A stretch of DNA of 47,037 bases from Ignavibacteria bacterium (GTDB lineage Bacteria > Bacteroidota > Ignavibacteria > Kapaibacteriales > UBA961), in NCBI GenBank assembly GCA_947491315.1, contig CANLII010000019.1, positions 1 to 47,037 of the forward strand, written 5' to 3'. This document shows, in pieces, positions 1-8,546 of the stretch. Positions within the stretch are counted from its first letter, which is position 1. Each line of letters opens with the position of its first letter. The translations under genes were made by a program, and so were the position numbers. The notes under the pieces were generated by a model. That model saw nothing but the letters and a program-made list of their open reading frames with translations. It ran no database searches and was not told where the DNA came from.

Positions 1-3000
1 GTAACTCCAGGTACTACCCGTCTTACTTATTCTGCTGAAGCAGCAGTTGGTCCCATGGCCTCTGGCTCAACCGGTACATTTACTACAGTTGGTGCCATTG
101 GTGGTACATATAAGGTTGTAATTCAACATGAGTTATTAAATGGTGCTAATGTTGTTTCAACACAAAACCTTGAATACCCATTCAATATTGCTGTTAATCG
201 TGATATCACTGTTGCCAGTATTGAATCACCACTTCCTGCTAGAAGACAGCAGTATATTGGTTCAGTACCTGTTCGTGCACGCTTCATGAATGTTGGTTTG
301 AAAGCAATTACACGCTACAAAGCATATTATGAAATCCGTAATGCGGTAACTCAAGCAATTATCAGATCAGACAGTGTTGAGCGTAGTATAGATCTTGGTG
401 GCGGACTTCCTGCAACAGGTATACTAACTTCAGCTGTTGATGAAGTGTTGTTCCCAAGTTCATTTGCGCCATCAACTCCAGATTCATTCTGTATCGTTGT
501 GAAAGCACGCTTGATGGAGACAGAAGATGCACAGTTTGCTATCGATCAACAACCATCAAATGACAGAATGCCAAGTTCTGACTGTGGTTATAAGTTCCGC
601 ATGTGGTATTTGAATGACTTTGAAGCTCGTTCACTTATTAGTCCAAGCACGGGAGCATTATATACAGGTCGTCCAATCAGACCAATTGCAGTTATTGCAA
701 ATAATGGTTTGAATGTTGATGAGATTCCTGTACAAATGACAGCCAGTCTAAATGGTAATGTCATTGCTCAATCTACAGTAAATGTTGAAGTACCTAGTGG
801 TTCTTACAATATTTTCCCTGCTTACTTTGAAGAATTTATTCCTTCAACACCAGGTCAGCTTGAAATTTGTATTGAAACTTTTGCAAGTGGAGATCAATAT
901 GCTCCTAATAACAGAAGTTGTTATACATTTACTATCAATGATCGTTTGAATGGTACTTATACAATTGGTACAGTGGCACAAGCAGGAAGAGAAAACTTCA
1001 CAACGATCAAGTCAGCTGTGAATGCATTGTATTCACGTGGTGTTTCAGGTCCTGTTAATTTCTTATTAACAGATGCTTTTTATGCAGTGACAGGTACAGA
1101 TAATAATGAACCTGCGCTTGACTTGACATCTAACATCATTGGTGTCGGTCCAACTGCTCCTGTATCCTTTAGACCAGATCCTAACTCAGTAGGTCTTCTC
1201 CGTGCTGGTATAACTGTTCAATTGAATAGTCCAAACGGTGTTGGTATTCAATTTGGCCAATCAGCAAATCCATGGAATACAAATGCAGTGTATCGTGAAT
1301 TCCCAACCAAATCAAATGCAAATTATCCAGGATATATCACATTTGATGGTGGAGCTCAGAAGTCACTTCGTTTAAGACTTAAGACAGCTGCAAATCGTAG
1401 AGCAGTAGTTTACTTCGGTAATAGAACATACAATACGACTGTTAAGAACTGTTTGATCGAAATGGATCCTTCCACTCCTGAAACAGAATTCTGGTCAGCA
1501 ATTCCAAGAGTTGCAATTGATCAGTCAAATATATTGTTCCCACGCGACTCAAATACTGCAACAACACCTCCATCATTCTTCAGTGCAGGTATCGTTCAAA
1601 GAAATGTTCCTCCTGCAGATCAATTCGGTTCTAACCGTCTTGGATTGGATACAGTTATTGTAGAAAATAATATCACATATCGTGGTAATAAAGAAAACAA
1701 GATCCAAAACAATGAAATCACAGGTTTTGGTATCGGTGTTATGTCAATCGGTATTGGTGTATTGAAAGAGCGTAATAAGCTTGTTCGTTATTACAACAGT
1801 GGAACTGAAATTTCAGGTAACATTATTTCCAAAGTTGGTCGTACAGGTGTATTCATTGGTTATGAAGATGGTTCAAAGATTAGCCGCAACAAGATTTATA
1901 ATGTTGCAGGTACATTTACATTTGGTACATCTACATATGTCTTTGATGAGAACTCAGGTATTGAAGCTGGTCTATGGACAGATACATTGAGCACGGCTCT
2001 TGGTTATAACAATATCAATACAGAAATCAGCTTTAATGAAATCAATGATGTTCGTGGTTACTATCATACACGCGGTATCTTGGTAAATCAGAGCCAAAAC
2101 AACTTCTCACAAACAGGTATTTTGGAAAACACACTTCAACCAAATGTTCCTGAGCGTACAAAAGTTATTGGTAATGTTATTTTTGATTTGCGTCGTGGCG
2201 TATTATTCCCATCCGGTGCAATTATCAGAAACTCTGTAACTCATAGAACAGGTATTCAACTTACTACAGACAGAAATAGTGGTTGGACATCAACGCTTGA
2301 TGCAACTAACTTGAATTCATTGATCAATCCTAGATTTGCGTTTAATTCAACTAAAGATGCGCGTAGATATTTCACTCGTGAGGATTTGGTTGCGAATAAC
2401 ACAGTATTGATACAAGATGATTCATTGAATCTTACTACACCTCGTGGTGCTGCAGTTGGTATTGCATTGTTGAATGCTCGTGATGCAAGAGTTATGAATA
2501 ATGCTGTAGCAGTTACAGCTCCTTTGCATACGCAATCAATGACAGCAGGTTATCCAAATACAGCCTACTTATATGCAGGTTTACTTCCATCATATAATGG
2601 TGGTTTAAAATCTAATTTCAATGCTGCATGGCCTGCTTCACGCAATTTCAGCGGCAATTGGATTCAACAAGGTTCATTCATGAGATTTATTGAACTTGAC
2701 ACATTAAGTCAAATTCTTCTCTCAAGTTGCCAAAATGAATATCAGACAAGAGATCAATGGTATAATTGGACAGGTCAAGACGATCAATCATTCGTTGGTA
2801 ACTTCTTTAGCTCACCTACAGATACATTGAAGAGAATGGGTCAAGAACCTGTTGTCAGCTTGCGTCAAGTGGCAAAAATTGGTTCAATCTTGAATAATTC
2901 AGGATCAAATCTTTCAGAAGTAACAATTGATATTGATGGTGAGATTCGTGGTTCTGCCAAGAATCGTTATGATATCGGTGCTGATGAATTTAATGCTATT

Positions 3001-4956
3001 CCATACTTGAATGATGTTGAGGTTATCTCTGTGATTGCACCTCGTGCTTACAGAAGTGGAACTTGTTCATATCCTGGAGGAATCTTCAGTGATGTTGAAT
3101 ATATCACAGTAGATACAAATTCAGTTCCTGTTATGGTTCGCGTTAGAAATAATAGCACATTGAGTCAAACAATCAACTTGTCAGGTTCAATTGCAATGGA
3201 AGATGCAGCCAACAGTGGAAATGCAGCTCCTGTTTATGGTATTCCTTCAACAATCAACACAACATCTGTTACCATCTCCGGTGGTGAAACTCGTGATGTC
3301 ATGCTTGGTCGTGTAAGTCTCCAAACACTTCTTGAGCTTGGAGCAAGTTATACAACACCAACATGGATGAGACAACCTGTTGATGCAACTATGCGTCCTA
3401 ATGTTACTCCTCGTTATCAAGTCAGAGCTTATGTTGCATCATTTAATAGTGATGAGAATAGATTCAATGACACAACTCAAGCTGAGTCAAGATTCTATAT
3501 TCGTCAAGCTAATTCAACTAAGTTCATCGTTTCTCTAGAGAATAGTGGTTACCCACATATTACTACTCCTTCAACAACCCTAGGGTATGCAAGCGCAACT
3601 ATTGGCCGTCTGAATTCTGATAGTTTACGAATTGCTCTTGATACACTTGGTTTCTTTAGTAATCCTTTGAATAATTCCAATAATCGTCCTTATCGTTATG
3701 ATATTTTCGATAGAACTGGTTGGGAAGCTAGAACATTTGACTATACGCCATATAAGATGCTTCTTTGGTCACAGGATAATACACCACTCGTAAGAACCGA
3801 GCGTGACCAGATTCGTAAATATCTTGCATCAGGTACTCAACAAACCAAGAAGAATTTTATTCTTTCTTCTGAAGCTGTCGTTGGAAATCATATTGGCTTA
3901 AATGCTACTAATGATCAATTCTTTGTTCGTGAGCAATTGCGTGCAGAAGTATCTCGTAATAATGCAGGTGCTGTACAAGCAACACCATTTGCATCAGGTT
4001 ATACACCTGCTGTTGTAACAAATGGCCAATCATTTGTAGATGGTATCTTTGTACAACGTGGTTTATCAGAAAGAATCAGTACTACCGGATTTGTTAGTGG
4101 CACTTGGTCAGATCCAACACCAAAGCCATCAATGATGAAGATTTATACTGATAGAAACTCAAAAGGTTTTGCTCGTCAAGCTTTCAAATTTAGAAGCATT
4201 GAAGCTACTGTAGCAGTAAAAGATAGTACAATGGGTATTTCAACAACTGCTCCAACTATGAATGTTGTGTTCTATGGTCTTGACTGGAGACATTTTGCTA
4301 AAACTGGTAGAGGTACAGGTCTTGAGCGCGTACTTCGTGGTACTTTTGATCATGTTCAATTCAATGATGGCCGTATTACACCTGTTGAATTGATTACTTT
4401 CGATGCTCGTCGTACAGGTTCATCTGTAACTCTTGATTGGGCTACAGCAACTGAACAGAATAGCGGATGGTATGAAGTTGAAAGAGCTGCAAATACAGGT
4501 AAAGAACTTGTATTTGAAAGAATTGAAACAGTTCCTGCAGCTGGTAATAGTACTTCACATCGTGAATACAATGCAATCGACAATAATGTTCGTACCGGTA
4601 CTTATGTCTATCGTCTACGCATGGTAGATCGCGATGGTACATTTGACTATAGCGATGAAGTTGCAGTAGTTATCGGTGATAATGCTAATAGTACACTTGC
4701 AATCGGTGAAGCTAGACCTAATCCAGTTTCCGGAATTGCGAATGTTGATTACACTATTAACACTCCAGGTATGGTTCGCGTTGAACTTACAGATATGATT
4801 GGCCGTACAGTTTCTACTATCTTTGAAGGAAATGTATCTTCGGCAGGTACATATTCACTTGAAGTTTCAGCAGAAGGTTTGGCTGCCGGTATGTATCAAA
4901 TCGTTATCAAGTCAGGTGATTCTGTAGCAACACGCTCATTGCAAGTTGTTAGATAA
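1..4956 (+). CDS. Giant secreted beta-helix protein with T9SS C-terminal sorting domain (5' partial)
   Basis: The reading frame is open from the first base, so the start lies outside the window and 1651 residues are visible. In visible numbering there are CARDB/Ig-like modules at about 50-310. A segment opening with a G-TYTIG motif follows near 317 and leads into Asn/Gly-rich right-handed parallel beta-helix repeats at about 545-755, with many N-x-I turns. A further Ig-like module lies near 1005-1130. A beta-sandwich near 1465-1560 resembles domains commonly found before T9SS tails. The last ~85 residues match a type A T9SS sorting domain (a PNP motif, then a G-x-Y motif and a basic end at VVR). 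Such proteins are exported by Sec, cross the outer membrane through T9SS and are anchored or released at the surface. A role in adhesion or polysaccharide binding is only inference, since I see no catalytic motif. A strong terminator follows directly. Confidence 0.85.
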   Translation, partial: VTPGTTRLTYSAEAAVGPMASGSTGTFTTVGAIGGTYKVVIQHELLNGANVVSTQNLEYPFNIAVNRDITVASIESPLPARRQQYIGSVPVRARFMNVGLKAITRYKAYYEIRNAVTQAIIRSDSVERSIDLGGGLPATGILTSAVDEVLFPSSFAPSTPDSFCIVVKARLMETEDAQFAIDQQPSNDRMPSSDCGYKFRMWYLNDFEARSLISPSTGALYTGRPIRPIAVIANNGLNVDEIPVQMTASLNGNVIAQSTVNVEVPSGSYNIFPAYFEEFIPSTPGQLEICIETFASGDQYAPNNRSCYTFTINDRLNGTYTIGTVAQAGRENFTTIKSAVNALYSRGVSGPVNFLLTDAFYAVTGTDNNEPALDLTSNIIGVGPTAPVSFRPDPNSVGLLRAGITVQLNSPNGVGIQFGQSANPWNTNAVYREFPTKSNANYPGYITFDGGAQKSLRLRLKTAANRRAVVYFGNRTYNTTVKNCLIEMDPSTPETEFWSAIPRVAIDQSNILFPRDSNTATTPPSFFSAGIVQRNVPPADQFGSNRLGLDTVIVENNITYRGNKENKIQNNEITGFGIGVMSIGIGVLKERNKLVRYYNSGTEISGNIISKVGRTGVFIGYEDGSKISRNKIYNVAGTFTFGTSTYVFDENSGIEAGLWTDTLSTALGYNNINTEISFNEINDVRGYYHTRGILVNQSQNNFSQTGILENTLQPNVPERTKVIGNVIFDLRRGVLFPSGAIIRNSVTHRTGIQLTTDRNSGWTSTLDATNLNSLINPRFAFNSTKDARRYFTREDLVANNTVLIQDDSLNLTTPRGAAVGIALLNARDARVMNNAVAVTAPLHTQSMTAGYPNTAYLYAGLLPSYNGGLKSNFNAAWPASRNFSGNWIQQGSFMRFIELDTLSQILLSSCQNEYQTRDQWYNWTGQDDQSFVGNFFSSPTDTLKRMGQEPVVSLRQVAKIGSILNNSGSNLSEVTIDIDGEIRGSAKNRYDIGADEFNAIPYLNDVEVISVIAPRAYRSGTCSYPGGIFSDVEYITVDTNSVPVMVRVRNNSTLSQTINLSGSIAMEDAANSGNAAPVYGIPSTINTTSVTISGGETRDVMLGRVSLQTLLELGASYTTPTWMRQPVDATMRPNVTPRYQVRAYVASFNSDENRFNDTTQAESRFYIRQANSTKFIVSLENSGYPHITTPSTTLGYASATIGRLNSDSLRIALDTLGFFSNPLNNSNNRPYRYDIFDRTGWEARTFDYTPYKMLLWSQDNTPLVRTERDQIRKYLASGTQQTKKNFILSSEAVVGNHIGLNATNDQFFVREQLRAEVSRNNAGAVQATPFASGYTPAVVTNGQSFVDGIFVQRGLSERISTTGFVSGTWSDPTPKPSMMKIYTDRNSKGFARQAFKFRSIEATVAVKDSTMGISTTAPTMNVVFYGLDWRHFAKTGRGTGLERVLRGTFDHVQFNDGRITPVELITFDARRTGSSVTLDWATATEQNSGWYEVERAANTGKELVFERIETVPAAGNSTSHREYNAIDNNVRTGTYVYRLRMVDRDGTFDYSDEVAVVIGDNANSTLAIGEARPNPVSGIANVDYTINTPGMVRVELTDMIGRTVSTIFEGNVSSAGTYSLEVSAEGLAAGMYQIVIKSGDSVATRSLQVVR

Positions 4957-4976
4957 TCATCTATAATGGATGACTT

Positions 4977-5012
4977 AAGCCCCTCAGGGATTTTCTCTGA
5001 GGGGCTTTTTTT
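4977..5012 (+). terminator. Rho-independent terminator after the giant T9SS protein
   Basis: A stem of about 10 bp (AAGCCCCTCA type arms) with a short T-rich loop is followed by eight T residues. It separates the secreted-protein gene from the transaldolase unit. Confidence 0.85.
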
Positions 5013-5039
5013 AAACACAATTATTACTATAAGAACAAC

Positions 5040-5705
5040 ATGGAATTATATATCGATTCAGCGAATCTCAAAGAGATCCAGGACACTGCAAGCATTGGGA
5101 TTATAAGTGGCGTAACTACGAATCCATCATTGTTGGCTAAAGAGGATCCTACATTAGATGTCAAGGAGTTGATTAAACATATTTATACAACAATTGGCGG
5201 ACATGTTTCCGTAGAGGTTGTTTCTACAGATACTGCAGGAATGCTGAAAGAAGCCGATGAAATTCTTAAATGGTTTCCCGAGGCAACCATAAAAATACCA
5301 ATGATACCAAACGGTTTAGCAGCTGTTAAAGAACTTTCAAGACAAGATATTCCAACAAATGTTACTCTGATATTTAGTCCGGGACAAGCACTGGCAGCAA
5401 ATAATGCAGGTGCAACCTATGTAAGTGTGTTTCTAGGTCGTTTGGATGATATAGGAAGCGATAGTGTTGCAGTTGTCAGAGATATATGTGAGATATGGGA
5501 TCAGCATGGTTTGGAGTCTATGATCATTGCTGCATCCATCAGACATCCAATTCATATATTGGAATGCGCTAAAGCTGGGGCAGATATTGCTACAGTACCA
5601 TATAAGGTTTTACAACAAATAATGAGACATCCACTAACAGATTCCGGTGTTGCAACATTCATTGCTGATCATGATAAAATGATGAAATCTAAGGGAGTTG
5701 TATAA
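5040..5705 (+). CDS. tal: Transaldolase, small TalC/FSA-type
   Basis: This 221-residue protein has the length and layout of the small transaldolase/fructose-6-phosphate aldolase family. It shows the N-terminal IDSAN motif, GVTTNPSLLAKE at 24-35, and the Schiff-base lysine K85 in IKIP. Two residues separate the activities. Position 59 is Glu (Gln in E. coli FSA, Glu in true transaldolases) and position 131 is Phe (Tyr in FSA; Phe178 in TalB). Both point to dihydroxyacetone transfer in the pentose phosphate pathway rather than FSA activity. The ATG has no clear Shine-Dalgarno, which is usual for Bacteroidota. Its stop shares one base with the next start (TAATG), so it is probably translationally coupled to the YtfJ-like gene. 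An in vitro assay would settle FSA versus transaldolase. Confidence 0.9.
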   Translation: MELYIDSANLKEIQDTASIGIISGVTTNPSLLAKEDPTLDVKELIKHIYTTIGGHVSVEVVSTDTAGMLKEADEILKWFPEATIKIPMIPNGLAAVKELSRQDIPTNVTLIFSPGQALAANNAGATYVSVFLGRLDDIGSDSVAVVRDICEIWDQHGLESMIIAASIRHPIHILECAKAGADIATVPYKVLQQIMRHPLTDSGVATFIADHDKMMKSKGVV

Positions 5706-6208
5706 TGATTGTAACTAGAGTGATTTCCGTATTTGTAATCAGCATATTATTAGCCGGAATTCAATTACTAGGAAATGGTATCGGACAAAAGTTACCATCA
5801 TTTACTATGGAGGATCAGTACTCAAAGGAAGTTCAATCAACAGCTTATAAGGGAAAGCATTTATTGCTGTTTATAGCAGACAGAACTGGGAGTAAACTTA
5901 CACCGAATTTCACAAAAGTATTGGAACCTAAGTATAGAGGAAAGGCAATATTCATTGCAGTTGCTAATGTTAGCAGTGTCCCTTTCTTTCTAAAAGGCTT
6001 CATTCGTAGTAAGTTTCAGGAGAGCTATACATATACAGTTCTTTTGGACTGGAAAGGTTTATTATGGGAGCACTTTTCTTGTAAAGATGATGTTACAACA
6101 GTGGTTCATATTGATCCTACCGGAATAGCAAAGTTTAAAGTGAGTGGAACTGGTACAGATAAAGAAATTGAACAAATTCAGACTTATTTGGAATCAAATC
6201 TTAAATGA
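5705..6208 (+). CDS. YtfJ-like secreted thioredoxin-fold protein lacking CxxC
   Basis: The 167-residue product starts with a hydrophobic signal peptide (about residues 4-24). The rest looks like a thioredoxin/redoxin fold: a beta strand ending in LLLFIADRTGSK where a CxxC would normally sit, then an LLDWKGLLW stretch and VVHIDPTG near the end. The ADRTGSK region, the FIRS segment and the closing D-x-x-G beta hairpin resemble the E. coli YtfJ family, which has unknown function. No paired cysteines are present, so disulfide chemistry is unlikely. It overlaps the preceding transaldolase by 1 bp and the following PaaD-like gene by 4 bp, so the three are one transcript. The family call is from remembered motif similarity and is moderate; secretion to the periplasm is well supported. 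Confidence 0.6.
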   Translation: MIVTRVISVFVISILLAGIQLLGNGIGQKLPSFTMEDQYSKEVQSTAYKGKHLLLFIADRTGSKLTPNFTKVLEPKYRGKAIFIAVANVSSVPFFLKGFIRSKFQESYTYTVLLDWKGLLWEHFSCKDDVTTVVHIDPTGIAKFKVSGTGTDKEIEQIQTYLESNLK

Positions 6209-6684
6209 TAATCGACGAAGAAATAATACTAACAGCTCTCGAACAGGTTACCGATCCCGAGATTCCAATAGTTTCAATAGTAGATCTTGGAATTATCACT
6301 GGTATAACGAGTACTGAAGGTTCTATACATGTGACAATGACTCCAACATTTGTAGGTTGTCCAGCCATTGAAGTGATGAAGCAAGGTGTTGAGGAAGTTC
6401 TCAAGACTTTTGATTGTGCATTCACAGTTGATGTAAATTATGATATCCCTTGGGACTCAAATAGAGTCTCAGAAAAGGGGAGAAAGGCATTGAAGGATTT
6501 TGGTTTGGCACCACCGCCAGTATATGATACTGTATTAAACCTGGATATACTACATTTTGTATCATGTCCATACTGCAATAGTCAGAACACTGTCATGCAA
6601 ACTCCCTTCGGACCGACGCTCTGCAGGTCGATTCATTATTGCAATTCTTGTCTGCAAGCATTTGAACAATTTAAACCCGTATAA
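6205..6684 (+). CDS. paaD: PaaD-like MIP18/DUF59 Fe-S assembly protein
   Basis: The 159-residue protein has an N-terminal MIP18/DUF59 domain (DPEIPIVSIVDLG at about 17-29, then a TPTFVGCPA motif). The C-terminal tail contains four cysteines in CPYC and CxxC arrangement, which probably bind zinc. This two-part layout is that of PaaD (PaaJ), the accessory subunit needed for Fe-S or diiron maturation of phenylacetyl-CoA epoxidase. No paaA, B, C or E gene is in the window, although a PaaG-like isomerase gene occurs 6 kb away. It could instead be a general SUF-type Fe-S factor with a zinc tail; the tail argues for PaaD. It starts by 4 bp overlap (ATGA) with the YtfJ-like gene and ends just before a bidirectional terminator. 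Confidence 0.75.
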   Translation: MIIDEEIILTALEQVTDPEIPIVSIVDLGIITGITSTEGSIHVTMTPTFVGCPAIEVMKQGVEEVLKTFDCAFTVDVNYDIPWDSNRVSEKGRKALKDFGLAPPPVYDTVLNLDILHFVSCPYCNSQNTVMQTPFGPTLCRSIHYCNSCLQAFEQFKPV

Positions 6685-6687
6685 AAA

Positions 6688-6718
6688 AAAGGTCTCCAAA
6701 AAATGGAGACCTTTTTTT
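6688..6718. terminator. Bidirectional terminator between convergent genes
   Basis: An 8 bp stem with arms AGGTCTCC and GGAGACCT is flanked by an A run on the left and a T run on the right, so it can serve the PaaD-like gene on the + strand and the membrane-protein gene on the - strand. Confidence 0.85.
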
Positions 6719-6735
6719 CTTTATCTAAGTGCCAA

Positions 6736-8127
6736 TCAATTCTTTTTAGCTTGGGTCATTACACCAGAGCCGATAGCTCTAAGGACGATGTCTCCAATCT
6801 CTTTGGCAAGTTCACCTTGAATATTCTTCTCATCAGACAAATACTCGCTCACAGCTTGATGTACTTTCTGCTTGATCATTTCTGAATTGCCTTCTACCAA
6901 TGCAACTGCAACTTTGTGCATATCCTTTGATACATCTTCCAAAGTTTCCAATTGATTACGATTCGCATCTTCCATTTTCTTGAGCATACGGTCCATGCGT
7001 TCTTCTTCTTGCGTATAAAGCAAAGTGAATGCCATCAATGCAAGCATGGCACCTTCCAAGAAGATAGCACCTAGGATCAATGATGGACGAGTTGCAGGAA
7101 TAAACTTCAAACCACGAATACCGATAATGATAATCAAGATAGCAGCACCAAAGTAAGCCAAACCTGTCACTGTATTTGAATATCCTTCAGTGAAGTGATG
7201 TGACATGTACAAACGAAGTGCTTTGAAAATAAGAAACTGATTTTTCTCCCATTCTTGAGCTGAAATCGTATCCTGAATCTCTTTGACAACAAAGTCTGAG
7301 AAGAATTCTCTTATACGCAAGAATAGCAATTCATTTCTAAAAATCACAATATCGGTATCATCGTCAAAGACTGAACTGAAACGAATGACTGCTGAACCTT
7401 CATTATTATCGGTTCTATCCCAAATTTTCTTGAAAGCAATTTCTATTTTTCTTCTATCAGTTTCTGCCAAATCATAAAGACGATTGTCAGGCAGTGCGAG
7501 AATTTCTACAATGTCATCAGAAAAGCCGGTTTGCAAACGAACTTTAGACTTTGCATGATGGACCTCTCTTCTCACTTTAACCGCCATATATCCCAAATGA
7601 GGAGGTAGGACGAAAGTGATCAAGGCTGCAATTGCAAAACCAAAAATTAATGCTAGCACCGAAAATCCTAGTGCTGGTTCGATAACAATAGCTGCCTCGC
7701 CAAGTTTTGGAGCTTTAAGAATCCATTCACCAGACAATTTAGTATAGCCATCAACTAGCTCACTTCGACTTGCATCTGTCAAATCGAATATGTATTCAGT
7801 ATTGATAACACCCTTAAGAGGCTTGCCATTGCCTTCAACAAACTTATCTGCTTCCGCGCCTGCTTCAGAAATGACCCCATCAAAACTTACCAGTGCTTCA
7901 TGTTTGACATGTTCTTTATTTGAATGAGACTTGTATTCACCGAAACTAATGGTATGCGTCACGCCATCGGGTTTGAACAAGAAAATAACTGCTTTTTGTA
8001 CGGCAGTAGGTACGACAAAGGTATAAACACTAATTGCAATGAGTGCAAAAAGACCTAAGAAAATCCCATAATGGGTTGATGTTTCTTTATAGTCATTGTG
8101 TCCACCATGCTTTTTGTCTTCAGACAT
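6736..8127 (-). CDS. Uncharacterised membrane protein with four predicted helices and coiled-coil tail
   Basis: I do not recognise this 463-residue protein. It has a His-rich N terminus (KKHGGHNDY), a membrane helix at about 20-42 and a soluble domain at about 45-148. Helices follow at about 151-176, 320-340 and 349-371. The loop between helices 2 and 3 (177-319) is charged and probably cytoplasmic. The C-terminal 90 residues are charged and helical, with likely coiled coil at 373-405. The odd helix pattern places the 45-148 domain on the opposite membrane face from the central loop and tail. There is no enzyme motif. It is a single-gene unit: its own TTTG-N20-TATTTTG promoter candidate lies upstream and a bidirectional terminator downstream. 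A scaffold or stress-sensing role would be speculation. Confidence 0.7.
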   Translation of the reverse strand: MSEDKKHGGHNDYKETSTHYGIFLGLFALIAISVYTFVVPTAVQKAVIFLFKPDGVTHTISFGEYKSHSNKEHVKHEALVSFDGVISEAGAEADKFVEGNGKPLKGVINTEYIFDLTDASRSELVDGYTKLSGEWILKAPKLGEAAIVIEPALGFSVLALIFGFAIAALITFVLPPHLGYMAVKVRREVHHAKSKVRLQTGFSDDIVEILALPDNRLYDLAETDRRKIEIAFKKIWDRTDNNEGSAVIRFSSVFDDDTDIVIFRNELLFLRIREFFSDFVVKEIQDTISAQEWEKNQFLIFKALRLYMSHHFTEGYSNTVTGLAYFGAAILIIIIGIRGLKFIPATRPSLILGAIFLEGAMLALMAFTLLYTQEEERMDRMLKKMEDANRNQLETLEDVSKDMHKVAVALVEGNSEMIKQKVHQAVSEYLSDEKNIQGELAKEIGDIVLRAIGSGVMTQAKKN

Positions 8128-8546
8128 AGCAAATGCTCCTCTCGGATACAGTAAAAGGAATAATATATTTCATTAATTAATTGACAACTAAGTGGCATGC
8201 AAAATACGCACCAAAATCACTTTTTCCAAAGTTATTCACAAAGAAATAATGGCAATAATTGGTTTTTTGGTGGAGGAATGTCATATCTGTAACTTGCATA
8301 CATGAGAAATAAAACACTTACTGCGCATGCTCTTCTTTCCGAAGGTGGCACTATTCGAGGAAATTCCTTTGAATCATGCTTTGCATTGCGCGATGCATTA
8401 CTTGCTATCGTATTGCTTTCCTCTATTGTCCCTCTCTGAACAACGCTTTCTATGAGTTGTTCAAATGGAGTATTTGTGTATTCCATCGTCTAGTTTTAAG
8501 ACAATAAATCATACCAAATCCTTACCACCATTTAGAGGAAAAAGTA
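8128..8546. other. Intergenic region between divergent genes
   Basis: This 419 bp gap separates the membrane-protein gene (-) and the lysine aminotransferase gene (+). It holds one good promoter candidate for the minus gene. An 84-codon minus-strand frame (8232-8486) has no recognisable domain or clear start signal, and I do not call it. I see no tRNA, hairpin terminator or repeat. Confidence 0.5.
8200..8230 (-). promoter_or_regulatory. Bacteroidota-type promoter candidate for the four-helix membrane protein
   Basis: On the minus strand, TTTG is followed by 20 nt and TATTTTG, which fits the -33/-7 layout of Bacteroidota sigma factors. The -7 box lies 73 nt before the ATG. Confidence 0.5.

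Noticed and set aside
8232-8486. 84-codon minus-strand frame in the intergenic gap
   Set aside because: It has no recognisable domain and no clear start signal, and it ends directly against a promoter candidate.
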